Shown in pieces: positions 8,662 to 17,278 of a DNA stretch of 64,000 nt. Source of the stretch: an uncultured Woeseiaceae bacterium (lineage in GTDB: Bacteria; Pseudomonadota; Gammaproteobacteria; Steroidobacterales; Woeseiaceae); NCBI GenBank assembly GCA_947258565.1, contig CAMYJB010000011.1, forward strand, positions 101,944 to 165,943. Direction: 5' to 3'. The notes beneath the pieces are model-generated. The model was given only the letters and a program-made list of their open reading frames with translations, searched no databases and was not told the origin of the DNA. Every line of letters begins with the position of its first letter. Within the stretch, counting starts at the first letter, position 1. Position numbers and translations under genes: made by a program.

Positions 8662-9201
8662 ATGAGTGAGCCAGACGACATCAAGCTGATGGAGCGGTGC
8701 ATTAACGGCGACAGGCACGCGTTCGAGCTGCTGTTGGCCAGGTACGAGAAACCGGTCTTCAACGCAGCGTACAGGATGCTCAACAGCCCTGACGACGCGC
8801 GCGACGTAACGCAGACCGTATTTCTGAAAGTGTACGAGCACCTCGACCAGTACGACCCGAAGTATCGTTTCTTCAGCTGGATTTACCGCATAACGCTGAA
8901 TGAATCCATCAACTGGCTCAAGAAGACGAATCGCCTGGACGCGCTCGAGGGAGACACGGCTGATACCGCGGGCGGTCCGGAACAAGAGGCAAGTAACGAA
9001 CAGTTGAGCGAGGGTATGCAGGCAGCGCTAATGACAATCAATCCGGATTATCGGGCCGTGATTGTCCTGAAACATCTGCTCGGATGCAGTTACCAGGAAA
9101 TCAGTGAGGTTCTCGAGATTCCGGAGAAGAAGGTCAAGTCGAGGCTCTACACGGCGCGCCAGCTCCTGCAGGAAACCCTCATCGCAAGCGGATTACACTG
9201 A
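8662..9201 (+). CDS. ECF-family RNA polymerase sigma factor
   Basis: 179 residues from the ATG at 8662. Region 2 (about 5-85) shows DIKLMERCINGDRHAFELLL, ARYEKPVFNAAYRML, DARDVTQTVFLKVYEHL and FFSWIYRITLNESIN. Region 4 (about 120-175) shows YRAVIVLKHLLGCSYQEISE and PEKKVKSRLYTARQLLQE. It lacks sigma regions 1 and 3, as expected for ECF factors. A TGATG junction couples it to the membrane anti-sigma gene. Likely targets are its own gene and the repeat-protein gene, judged by a shared upstream motif. Confidence 0.92.
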   Translation: MSEPDDIKLMERCINGDRHAFELLLARYEKPVFNAAYRMLNSPDDARDVTQTVFLKVYEHLDQYDPKYRFFSWIYRITLNESINWLKKTNRLDALEGDTADTAGGPEQEASNEQLSEGMQAALMTINPDYRAVIVLKHLLGCSYQEISEVLEIPEKKVKSRLYTARQLLQETLIASGLH

Positions 9202-9965
9202 TGACTATCGACCCGAAATATTTCGAGCTGATCCAGGCAGACATCGACGGTGAGATCGACGATGCCGGCAAGGCCGAGCTCGAGAACTTCCTTGCCGACA
9301 GCGAGGAAGGCCGTGCTGTCTACGAGGAACTCGAGACGCTCTGCCGGTCTCTGGACGGCCTGCCGGCAATAGAGCCCCCAGCGCATCTCAGGCACGTGCT
9401 GCTGAACCAGGCGCCGCTCAAGGCCGCGCCGCAGCCGGCGCCCGGCCTCCTGCAGCGGCTATTCTCCGGACCGGCGCTCGGTTACGTAGGCGTGTTTGCT
9501 GCCGGCATTGCCCTGACGCTGGCACTGGTCGATTCCGACCAGATTTCGCGAGGCGCCTTTGACGACGTCACCGGGCTCGTCGGCACCATGGCCGACTCCA
9601 AGTTCTCCGCGCCGGAGCACGGCATGATCTCCGTCGATGAGAGCGAGGTAGCGGGCACCGTAACGCTACGCAGTACGGGACCGTTGCTCATCGTCGATTT
9701 CGACCTGAGCGCACGGCAGCCCGTCGAGATTGTCGCAGGCTACTCGGACAAGACCATCTGGTTCAACGGCTTCGCCCAGCTCGAGAGTACGGGCACAAGT
9801 ATCGCGGCGGAGACCGGCGCCGTTACGCTGAAGATGGACGGCAAGCGGCGCTACGCCGTCTATCTGAACAACCCGGGCATGCGCCCGGCAACGATCGACC
9901 TGCGTTTCATGGCGAACGAGCAGGTGATCCACGAGGCACAGCTCAGTTTTTCGGAACGCGATTAG
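9201..9965 (+). CDS. transmembrane anti-sigma factor
   Basis: 254 residues. The N-terminal ~60 residues form a helical cytosolic domain (YFELIQADIDGEIDDAGKAE, VYEELETLCRSLDGL) like an anti-sigma domain but without the zinc-binding HxxxCxxC pattern. One membrane segment spans about 93-110, followed by a periplasmic beta-rich domain of ~140 residues (VAGTVTLRSTGPLLIVDFDL, RYAVYLNNPGMRPATIDLRF). It most likely holds the ECF factor at the membrane until an envelope signal triggers its release. A PrsW-type protease encoded four genes on is a candidate for its cleavage. Confidence 0.8.
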   Translation: MTIDPKYFELIQADIDGEIDDAGKAELENFLADSEEGRAVYEELETLCRSLDGLPAIEPPAHLRHVLLNQAPLKAAPQPAPGLLQRLFSGPALGYVGVFAAGIALTLALVDSDQISRGAFDDVTGLVGTMADSKFSAPEHGMISVDESEVAGTVTLRSTGPLLIVDFDLSARQPVEIVAGYSDKTIWFNGFAQLESTGTSIAAETGAVTLKMDGKRRYAVYLNNPGMRPATIDLRFMANEQVIHEAQLSFSERD

Positions 9966-9982
9966 CTACGCCGCGAATCTGA

Positions 9983-10007
9983 CCAACTTTTCCTGCCCGG
10001 TCGGGTA
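9983..10007 (+). promoter_or_regulatory. shared ECF-type motif CCAACTTTTC-N12-GTA, copy 2
   Basis: CCAACTTTTC (9983-9992), a 12-base spacer and GTA (10005-10007) repeat the arrangement before the sigma gene, with TGC conserved at the same offset in the spacer. Here it stands about 60 bases before the repeat-protein start, a normal distance for a promoter with a short leader. It is the best candidate promoter of the adjacent ECF sigma factor in this window. Confidence 0.6.
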
Positions 10008-10066
10008 CTGGGTTATAGGAGAAACAATAGAAGTGTCCTGCAATAGTGGACACAAGGGGACCGAAA

Positions 10067-11221
10067 ATGGCTACGAGCAACAAAGCAATTCCTATCGCAA
10101 TTGGCGCAATCGTCCTGATTGCGGTTCTCTACGTCGGCAGCAATATGTCGACCGATGACGAGGTAACCGGTACCGTCGCACCGGCGGAACGCTATCGTGC
10201 AGAGCAGCCGAGCGGCGATGAGATTCAGCTTGGAGACCAGGAGATTCAGGAGGTCCTGCAGAGCGACGTCTTCGATCGGCTTATTCACGACGAGGCTTTT
10301 GTTGACGCAATGAATAACGCCGCATTCGTAGATGCGATGAACAACGCGGCCTTGCTGGACGCAATGAGCAATGCGGCGTTCCTGGACTTGATGAACAATG
10401 CGGCGTTCCAGGATCTCATGAATAACGCGGCGTTCCAGGATCTCATGAACAACGCGGCGTTTCAGGATCTCATGAACAATGCGGCATATCAGGATGTGAT
10501 GAATAACGCAGCATTCAACGACCTGATGAACAACGCGGCATTCCAGGACATGATGAACAATGCGGCATTCCAGGACATGATGAACAATGCGGCCTTCCAG
10601 GACATGATGAACAATGCGGCCTTCCAGGACCTCATGAACAATGCGGCATTCCAGGACCTCATGAACAATGCGGCATTCCAGGATCTGATGAACAATGATG
10701 CAGCCTTCCAGGACCTGATGAACAACGCCGCGTTTCAGGATCTCATGAACAGCGACGCCGCGTTTCAGGATCTCATGAATAGTGCCGCTTTCCAGGACGT
10801 CATGAACAATGCCGCGTTCCTGGGTGCGATGAACAACGCGGCTTTCCTGGACGTCATGAATAACGCCGCGTTCCTGAATGCGATGAACAATGCGGCATTC
10901 CTGAATGCGATGAATAATGCAGCGTTCCTGAACGTCATGAACAACGCCGCGTTCCTGAATGCGATGAACAATGCGGCATTCCTGAATGCGATGAATAATG
11001 CGGCGTTCCTGAACGTCATGAACAACGCAGCATTTCTGGACGTCATGAACAACGCCGCGTTCCTCAATGCGATGAATAATGCGGCGTTCCTCGATGCGCT
11101 GAACAGTGCAGCATTCCAGAACGCCATGAACAATGCAGCATTCCAGAACGCGATGAACAATGCGGCATTCCGCAACACACTGCAGCGGGAGGCACTGAAC
11201 GCGGCCTTCAACGCGCGGTAA
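10067..11221 (+). CDS. membrane-anchored nonapeptide-repeat protein, unknown function
   Basis: 384 residues from ATG 10067, which follows AAGGGGA; the GTG at 10046 lacks such a site. One N-terminal membrane segment (about 7-24, PIAIGAIVLIAVLYV) is followed by a charged linker (25-75). The rest is 33 near-perfect nine-residue repeats of consensus AAF-x-(D/N)-x-M-N-N, with a short divergent end (EALNAAFNAR). Topology suggests the repeats face the periplasm. The regular Phe, Met and Ala spacing with Asn pairs implies a solenoid or stacked fold, but I recognise no family. An ECF-type motif precedes the gene and a strong terminator follows, so it forms its own transcript. Confidence 0.85.
   Translation: MATSNKAIPIAIGAIVLIAVLYVGSNMSTDDEVTGTVAPAERYRAEQPSGDEIQLGDQEIQEVLQSDVFDRLIHDEAFVDAMNNAAFVDAMNNAALLDAMSNAAFLDLMNNAAFQDLMNNAAFQDLMNNAAFQDLMNNAAYQDVMNNAAFNDLMNNAAFQDMMNNAAFQDMMNNAAFQDMMNNAAFQDLMNNAAFQDLMNNAAFQDLMNNDAAFQDLMNNAAFQDLMNSDAAFQDLMNSAAFQDVMNNAAFLGAMNNAAFLDVMNNAAFLNAMNNAAFLNAMNNAAFLNVMNNAAFLNAMNNAAFLNAMNNAAFLNVMNNAAFLDVMNNAAFLNAMNNAAFLDALNSAAFQNAMNNAAFQNAMNNAAFRNTLQREALNAAFNAR
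10292..11188 (+). repeat. 27-bp in-frame tandem repeat array, 33 units
   Basis: Thirty-three units of 27 bases encode nine-residue repeats. Two single-codon Asp insertions (after units 15 and 17) shift the spacing by 3 bases. Units 5-19 are mainly AAFQD(L/M)MNN and units 20-33 mainly AAFL(N/D)(A/V)MNN or AAFQNAMNN, so the array has two sub-families and probably grew by block duplication. Neighbouring units often differ only at synonymous positions. Confidence 0.95.
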
Positions 11222-11280
11222 GGACGAGCCGAAACGCCCGATAAATAACTAACATAAGAAGGCGCAAGGCAGACAACAAA

Positions 11281-11320
11281 GAGGACGCGGCAGGTAATGC
11301 CGCGTCCTCGAGTCTTTTTG
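11281..11320 (+). terminator. Rho-independent terminator after the repeat-protein gene
   Basis: An 11-bp perfect stem, GAGGACGCGGC with GCCGCGTCCTC, encloses a 7-base loop (11292-11298) and is followed by GAGTCTTTTT. It separates the repeat-protein gene from the peptidase gene. Confidence 0.9.
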
Positions 11321-11336
11321 GGGAGACAGGGGATAC

Positions 11337-14303
11337 ATGGGTGGGTCCGGACGCTTTATCCTGATACCGGCGTTGCTTTTTTGCGTCGCGGGCCTCGGCC
11401 ATGGGCAAGGCCTCAAAAGCGTCGAGACCGATTATCTGCGCTTGCTCTATTTCGATCCGACGGAAACCTACCTCGTTCCCCGCACGATTCAGACCTACCA
11501 CGACTCGCTGGACCGTCAGCGCAGTATTCTCGGCTATCAACCCCGGGAAAAGACCACCGTTCTGCTGACGGATTTCGCAGATTACGGAAACGCCGGAGCC
11601 AGCGCCGTGCCCCGGAATTCCGTGATCGTCGATATTGCGCCGCTGCCGCTGACTTTCGAGACTTCGGCACCTGCAGAGCGTATGTATACCTTTATGAACC
11701 ACGAGATGGTCCATGTCGCGACCATGGACCAGCCCGCAGCAAAGGACAATCGCTATCGAAAGTTGTTCGGTGGCAAGGTGATTGCCACGGCGGAGCACCC
11801 GGAAACGCTCCTGTATCAGTACCTCACGGCGCCGCGGAAATCTACGCCACGCTGGTACCTGGAAGGTATCGCCGTTTTCATCGAAACCTGGATGGCCGGC
11901 GGCCTCGGGCGCGCACAAGGCCCTTACGACGAGATGATGTTCCGCTCCATGGTTCGGGACGGGGCACACTTCTATGACCCGCTGGGACTTGTCGCCGAAG
12001 GCGTCAAAGTCGATTTCCAGGTGGGTGCTAATGCCTACCTGTATGGCGGGCGTTTCATGACCTACCTCGCCTACACCTATGGGCCCGACATGCTCATCGA
12101 ATGGGTCAAGCGCACTGACGAAGGCGAGCGCTGGTACGAGAACGAATTCGAGCGCGTCTTCGGCATCACTTTAAACGAGGCGTGGCAGGACTGGATCGAC
12201 TGGGAGCACGAGTTCCAGCGCCGCAACCTCGCGGAAATCAGGCAGTTCCCGATCACGGAGCATGAGGACCTCGCCGACGGGGGGCTGGGCTCCATCTCCC
12301 GGGCTTATTACGACCCGGACAGGAACAGTCTGCTCGCCGGGCTCCGGTATCCCGGAGTCGTCGCTCACATCGGTGAGTATTCGCTCGAGACGAGACGCGT
12401 CGATCGGCTGGAAGACGTCAAGGTACCGATGCTCTATCGCGTGAGCTCCGTCGCCTACGATCCGGACTCGGAGACTGTTTTCTACACGACCGATAACTAC
12501 GCCTATCGCGACCTGATGGCGATCGATCTGACGACCCGCAAGGAAAAGATGCTGCTGCACGATGCGCGCATCGGCGAGATCGTCTACAACCGCAGCGATC
12601 GATCCCTGTGGGGAGTCCGCCACCTCAATGGCTATGCATCGCTGGTGCGCATTCCTTATCCCTACGCTCAATGGGACCTGATACATACTTTTCCGTACGG
12701 GACCATCATCTACGACCTGGATGTATCACCTGGCGGGGGGCTTCTCTCCGGGTCGTTCGGGGACGTTCAGGGCAATCAATCCCTGAACATCCACAGGATC
12801 GACGACCTGCTCGCCGGCACTGTCGCGCCCGTTGATACGTTCGGCTTCGGGCAGGCTGTCCCGGAGGGTTTCGTGTTTTCGCCGGACGGCCGCTTCCTCT
12901 TCGGTAGCTCCTACTTCACCGGTGTGTCCAATATTTTCCGCTTCGAGCTTGCAACCGGCGAACTCGAAGCCGTAAGCAACACTGAAACGGGGTACTTTCG
13001 GCCGATCCCGCTGGATAACGAGAATCTGATTGTTTTCCACTACACGGGCGAGGGCCTCGTTCCCGCCAGGATAAAGGCGAAACCCCTGCAGGACCTTGCG
13101 GCGGTTACGTTCCTGGGAACGGAGACAATCAAGAAATACCCTGAACTAAAAGCCTGGCGCGCCGGGGCGGGAGAGCAGATAGCCGCAGAATCGAGAATCA
13201 CGGCCAGCGGCGACTATATCCCGATTCGCAATATGGGTTTTGAGTCGATCTATCCGGTAATACTCGGTTACAAGGATTCCGTCTCCCTGGGTCTGCGCGC
13301 AAATTTCTCCGATCCGATTCGATTGGACACGCTAAGCATGTCGGCGAGTTACAGTATCGATAACGACCTGCCTTCCGACGAGCGGCCCAACGTCGCTATC
13401 GACTATCGGCATACAGTCGTGAGCAATACGCCGCTGGCTGGCACCTGGCGATTCGGAGCACGGCACAACTTCGCCGATTTCTACGATTTGTTCGGACCGA
13501 CCAAACAGAGTCGCAAGGGCAATCGATTTTACGTTGGCTACGACAAGACGCTCCTGTACGACGCGCCGCGCCGGCTCGAGGTATCCACGGAGATCAATCA
13601 TCACACGGATATCGACGCACTACCTCGCTACCAGGACGTCCCCGCATCTATCGACAAACTGTCCAGTTTTGAGGCACGGCTCGGGTATTCGAACGTTCGC
13701 CGGTCACTGGGCGCCGTCGATGACGAGAAAGGCCTCAAGTGGAATATCGCAACCTTGGTCAACCATGTGGATGGCGACACCATTCCGAAAATCGGCGGCA
13801 ACTTTGACTTCGGAATTGCCCTGCCTCTGAAGAACTCTTCAATCTGGTTCCGCAATGCGGCGGGAGTCGCTTTCGGCGATGCGGATGACGAATTCGCCAA
13901 TTTCTTTTTCGGTGGTTTCGGCAACAACTACGTAGACCGCGGGAACATACAGCGATACCGTGAGTTCTACGCAATGCCCGGCTTCGACCTCAATGCGATA
14001 CCCGGACGCAATTTTCACCGGGCCATGCTGGAATGGAATTTGCCGCCATGGCGTTTCTCGCGTGTAGGCAACTCGAGCTTCTACCTCTCCTGGGCTCGCC
14101 CGGTGTTGTTCGTCACCTCGCTGATTACCAACCTCGACGATAGCGCAATTCGCCAGGAAGCCACCAACGCCGGGGCGCAGATGGACTTCCGCTTTACCGT
14201 GCAATCGCGACTCGATATGACCTTGTCCTTCGGCTATGCCGTCGGCTTCCTCGACGGCTCGCGTAACGACGACGAATTCATGGTGTCGCTGAAGATACTT
14301 TGA
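11337..14303 (+). CDS. exported gluzincin-type peptidase with propeller and outer-membrane barrel-like C-terminus
   Basis: 988 residues with a signal peptide (1-23). A peptidase-MA-like zinc site is present: HEMVH at 122-126 and WYLEG with Glu176 about 50 residues on. Then come WD40/TolB-like propeller strands (about 310-600; YDPDSETVFYTTDNYAYRDL, FSPDGRFLFGSSYF). The last ~330 residues alternate in the way of an outer-membrane barrel (VSLGLRANFSD, LSMSASYSIDNDLP, FRFTVQSRLDMTLSFGYAVG) and end in a hydrophobic strand VSLKIL. It may be a surface or outer-membrane protease. It stands between the repeat protein and PrsW, possibly part of the same envelope response. Confidence 0.75.
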   Translation: MGGSGRFILIPALLFCVAGLGHGQGLKSVETDYLRLLYFDPTETYLVPRTIQTYHDSLDRQRSILGYQPREKTTVLLTDFADYGNAGASAVPRNSVIVDIAPLPLTFETSAPAERMYTFMNHEMVHVATMDQPAAKDNRYRKLFGGKVIATAEHPETLLYQYLTAPRKSTPRWYLEGIAVFIETWMAGGLGRAQGPYDEMMFRSMVRDGAHFYDPLGLVAEGVKVDFQVGANAYLYGGRFMTYLAYTYGPDMLIEWVKRTDEGERWYENEFERVFGITLNEAWQDWIDWEHEFQRRNLAEIRQFPITEHEDLADGGLGSISRAYYDPDRNSLLAGLRYPGVVAHIGEYSLETRRVDRLEDVKVPMLYRVSSVAYDPDSETVFYTTDNYAYRDLMAIDLTTRKEKMLLHDARIGEIVYNRSDRSLWGVRHLNGYASLVRIPYPYAQWDLIHTFPYGTIIYDLDVSPGGGLLSGSFGDVQGNQSLNIHRIDDLLAGTVAPVDTFGFGQAVPEGFVFSPDGRFLFGSSYFTGVSNIFRFELATGELEAVSNTETGYFRPIPLDNENLIVFHYTGEGLVPARIKAKPLQDLAAVTFLGTETIKKYPELKAWRAGAGEQIAAESRITASGDYIPIRNMGFESIYPVILGYKDSVSLGLRANFSDPIRLDTLSMSASYSIDNDLPSDERPNVAIDYRHTVVSNTPLAGTWRFGARHNFADFYDLFGPTKQSRKGNRFYVGYDKTLLYDAPRRLEVSTEINHHTDIDALPRYQDVPASIDKLSSFEARLGYSNVRRSLGAVDDEKGLKWNIATLVNHVDGDTIPKIGGNFDFGIALPLKNSSIWFRNAAGVAFGDADDEFANFFFGGFGNNYVDRGNIQRYREFYAMPGFDLNAIPGRNFHRAMLEWNLPPWRFSRVGNSSFYLSWARPVLFVTSLITNLDDSAIRQEATNAGAQMDFRFTVQSRLDMTLSFGYAVGFLDGSRNDDEFMVSLKIL

Positions 14304-14316
14304 CAAACTCCGGCCG

Positions 14317-15330
14317 ATGACCGCGGACTTTGTGTTACATGCCCTGCTCGGCCTGCTGCCCGTCTGTTGCTTCCTGGCGGCTCTGGTCTACCTGGACAGT
14401 TACAAGCTCGTGCCACTGAAATGGGTGGTCGGCACGATCGCCCTCGGCTGCGCGACCGGTGTCGCGAGCTACCCGTTGAACATGATCGGGCTGCAGTGGC
14501 TCGATGTCGATTTCACGGTCTATACACGCTACGTCGCACCGCTAATTGAGGAGGCGCTCAAGGCAGTGGTCATCTGGGCCCTTATGCGCGAGAACCGTAT
14601 CGGTTTTCTTGTCGATGCCGCGATTCTCGGCTTCGCCGTGGGCGCCGGATTCGCTATTTTCGAAAACATGTACTACCTGACGATCCTGCCCGACATGAAA
14701 CTGGGCACGTGGATCGTCAGGGGCTTCGGCACGGCGATCATGCACGGCGGCGCAACGGCGATGTTTGCCGTTATCGCGCACACGATGCTCGAGCAGTACC
14801 CGACAAGAGGATGGGCCGCCATGCTGCCCGGGCTCCTGATCGCAGCAATAACGCATTCCGTGTTCAATCATTTCTTTTTCACGCCCATTGTCAATACAGC
14901 ACTGGTCCTCGGTATCCTGCCGCTGCTTTTTACGATCATCTTCGACCGCAGCGACAAGGCCCTGTCGGACTGGCTCGGTGCCGGCTTCGACGCCGACACG
15001 GAGCTGCTGGAGCTCATCAACTCGGGCGAGCTCTCGACGTCAAAGATCGGACTCTACCTGCAATCGCTACGAGAGAAATTCGAGGGGCCGATCGTGGCGG
15101 ACCTGCTGTGCTACCTGCGACTGCACACGGAGTTGTCGATTCGCGCCAAGGGCCTGCTCATGATGCGCGAATCCGGTTTCGTGAACAAAGCGGGCGAAGC
15201 AACCCGTGCAAAGCTCGAAGAAATGAAGTACCTCGAAAAGAGCATCGGCGCAACGGGCAAGCTGGCGATCAAGCCCTTCCTGAGGATGAGCCAGAAGGAC
15301 CTCTGGCAGTTCTACATGCTTTCGGGCTGA
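14317..15330 (+). CDS. PrsW family intramembrane metalloprotease
   Basis: 337 residues. The PrsW motifs are all present: APLIEEALKAVVIW (Glu78, Glu79), GAGFAIFENMYY (Glu116, Asn117), GFGTAIMHGGATAMF (His143) and AAITHSVFNHFFF (His180, His185), spread over about seven membrane segments. A cytosolic tail of ~120 residues follows. In Bacillus PrsW performs site-1 cleavage of the anti-sigma factor RsiW. The location four genes after a membrane anti-sigma factor makes the same role plausible here, though that is inference. Confidence 0.88.
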   Translation: MTADFVLHALLGLLPVCCFLAALVYLDSYKLVPLKWVVGTIALGCATGVASYPLNMIGLQWLDVDFTVYTRYVAPLIEEALKAVVIWALMRENRIGFLVDAAILGFAVGAGFAIFENMYYLTILPDMKLGTWIVRGFGTAIMHGGATAMFAVIAHTMLEQYPTRGWAAMLPGLLIAAITHSVFNHFFFTPIVNTALVLGILPLLFTIIFDRSDKALSDWLGAGFDADTELLELINSGELSTSKIGLYLQSLREKFEGPIVADLLCYLRLHTELSIRAKGLLMMRESGFVNKAGEATRAKLEEMKYLEKSIGATGKLAIKPFLRMSQKDLWQFYMLSG

Positions 15331-15483
15331 CGCCAGCTTGGGGAGGACGCTCTCCCGCATTGGACCGTTATCAATCAGTGACTTACGAGTCAGTGGCGGC
15401 CGATCGCGGCAACTACCTATTCTCAACTGGCGCGCGCGGTTCTATTTTGAAAGCTGTGGGGGAAACGCCTGCCCGGAGCGGAT

Positions 15484-16092
15484 GTGACCGAGTCAAGCGT
15501 AAAGCGCCGCCTGGTTGATATCGACACCAGCGAGCCCGTCTGGGAACGGTTCTTTACGGTCGCGCCGCTCGTGCTCATCGGCACCGTCGACGCCGACGGC
15601 ACACTCGACATGGCGCCCAAGCACATGGTGACGCCCATGGGCTGGCAGAACTACTTCGGCTTCGTCTGCTCGCCCAGTCACGCGACCTGCACCAATATCG
15701 AGCGCAGTGGTGAATTCACCGTCAGCTACCCGAAACCGTCGCAGGTTCTTTACACGAGCCTGGCCGCGTCGCCACGCATCAACGGTGGCAAACCGATCCT
15801 CGAATACTTCGATACCTTCCCGGCCGAAAAAATTGAAGGTGCGTTCATCGAGGATGCATACCTGTATTTCGAATGCAGGCACTTCAAGACGGTGGACGGC
15901 TTCGGGGAAAACTGCCTGATTACGGGCGAGATCGTCGCCGCCCACGCAGAGTCATCGTTCCTGCGAGCGTCGGAGCACGACAGCCAGGACCTCATCCACG
16001 ACTCGCCCCTCTTTGCCTACCTGTCGCCAGGCCGCTTTGCCGCTATCGACAAGTCCAACGCGTTTCCGTTTCCGGCGGAAATGAAAAAGTGA
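15484..16092 (+). CDS. flavin reductase-like domain protein
   Basis: 202 residues from a GTG start. The segment APLVLIGTVDADGTLDMAPK, HMVTPMGWQNYFGFVCSPSH and TCTNIERSGEFTVSYP match the FMN-binding split-barrel of flavin reductase-like proteins, and a later SSFLRASEHDSQDLIHDSPL is typical too. It probably binds FMN and reduces a small substrate in the cytosol; the substrate is unknown. The M20 peptidase gene starts 7 bases after its stop, so the two are likely cotranscribed. Confidence 0.78.
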   Translation: MTESSVKRRLVDIDTSEPVWERFFTVAPLVLIGTVDADGTLDMAPKHMVTPMGWQNYFGFVCSPSHATCTNIERSGEFTVSYPKPSQVLYTSLAASPRINGGKPILEYFDTFPAEKIEGAFIEDAYLYFECRHFKTVDGFGENCLITGEIVAAHAESSFLRASEHDSQDLIHDSPLFAYLSPGRFAAIDKSNAFPFPAEMKK

Positions 16093-16099
16093 TGCCGGC

Positions 16100-17278
16100 A
16101 TGGCGGCTGCGATTGTCGATCAGGTTAAGGATTTCATCGGTAGTCAGCGGGACTCGTTAATCAGTCTTCTGCAGGATCTCGTCGAGGCAGAGTCGCCGTC
16201 TGCGCACCCGGAGTGCCACGACAGTGTCCGGCGCATACTGGCCGGCGCGTTTATGGATGTCGGCTACGTGGTAAGGGAACCGGGGATGCCCGGCGGTGCC
16301 CGGCATATTTTCGCGCGACCCGCGCAACGATTCCGCGATCGCGGCAACCAGCTGCTGGTCGGGCACTTCGATACGGTATGGCCGATCGGCACGATCGACA
16401 AGCGGCCATTCACCGTGAACGGAAATACGATTCGCGGCCCCGGCGTGTTCGACATGAAAGGCGGGCTCGCCCAGATCGTTCTCGCATTGCGTGCCATCCG
16501 TGAGCTCCACCTCGAGCCGCCGTTGACGCCGGTAGTGCTCGTCAACGCGGACGAAGAAATCGGCAGTCGCACGTCGTCGTCCTATATCCGCATGCTGGCA
16601 CGCTGTTCCGAGCGGGCGTTCGTCCTCGAGCCCGCGATGGGTGAAGAAGGCGACATCAAGACCGAGCGCAAGGGCATCGGGCGCTTTACCGTTACGGTGT
16701 ATGGAAAAGCCGCGCACGCCGGCCTCGACCCCGAGGGCGGTGCGAGCGCGATCCTGGAACTCTCGCACGTCATCCAGACCCTGTTTGCGCTCAACGACCC
16801 CGACAAAGGCGTAACCGTCAACGTCGGTACCGTCGACGGTGGCATTCAGCCCAACGTCATCGCACCGCACAGCACCGCTGTCGTCGATGTGCGCGTGCCG
16901 ACGGTCGAGTCCGGTAAGTCGATCGAGAAAGCCATTCACGGCATCGAGCCAACTACGCCCGGCGTGCGGCTCCATATCGAGGGCCGCATTGGCAGGCCGT
17001 CGATGGAAGCAACGCCGCGCAACTCAGCTCTGTGGCGGCAGGCGAAATCGCTCGGCGGCGATCTCGGCCTCGACCTGCGCTCCGCGCGCGCCGGCGGCGG
17101 TTCCGACGGCAACACGACGAGCCAGTACACGGCTACGATCGACGGCCTCGGGCCCGTGGGTGACGGCGCCCATGCCGAGCACGAGTACCTGTATATCGAC
17201 AAGACCCTCGAACGGGCAGCATTGATCACCTTGCTGGTGCTGTCGCGACCGGTCACTGAAGCGGAGATCCTGCAATGA
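16100..17278 (+). CDS. M20 family zinc metallopeptidase (carboxypeptidase/deacylase type)
   Basis: 392 residues with all M20 metal and catalytic motifs: GHFDTVWP (His89, Asp91), GPGVFDMKGG (Asp118), NADEEIGS (Glu152, Glu153) and a late GDGAHAEHE (His ligand). A dimerisation lid lies around 190-300 (GKAAHAGLDPEGGASAI, GGIQPNVIAPHS). The pattern is nearest to glutamate carboxypeptidase/ArgE-like enzymes that cleave N-acyl amino acids or dipeptides. No signal peptide is visible. Its stop overlaps the DUF1611 start (ATGA). Confidence 0.88.
   Translation: MAAAIVDQVKDFIGSQRDSLISLLQDLVEAESPSAHPECHDSVRRILAGAFMDVGYVVREPGMPGGARHIFARPAQRFRDRGNQLLVGHFDTVWPIGTIDKRPFTVNGNTIRGPGVFDMKGGLAQIVLALRAIRELHLEPPLTPVVLVNADEEIGSRTSSSYIRMLARCSERAFVLEPAMGEEGDIKTERKGIGRFTVTVYGKAAHAGLDPEGGASAILELSHVIQTLFALNDPDKGVTVNVGTVDGGIQPNVIAPHSTAVVDVRVPTVESGKSIEKAIHGIEPTTPGVRLHIEGRIGRPSMEATPRNSALWRQAKSLGGDLGLDLRSARAGGGSDGNTTSQYTATIDGLGPVGDGAHAEHEYLYIDKTLERAALITLLVLSRPVTEAEILQ

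Noticed and set aside
10292..11188. Short regular DNA repeats resembling a CRISPR array
   Set aside because: The 27-bp units abut with no spacers, stay in frame throughout and encode a protein with a good start and ribosome site.
10489..11211. Minus-strand open frames of 78 and 148 codons across the repeat array
   Set aside because: They are the antisense of the 27-bp repeats and simply inherit the periodicity.
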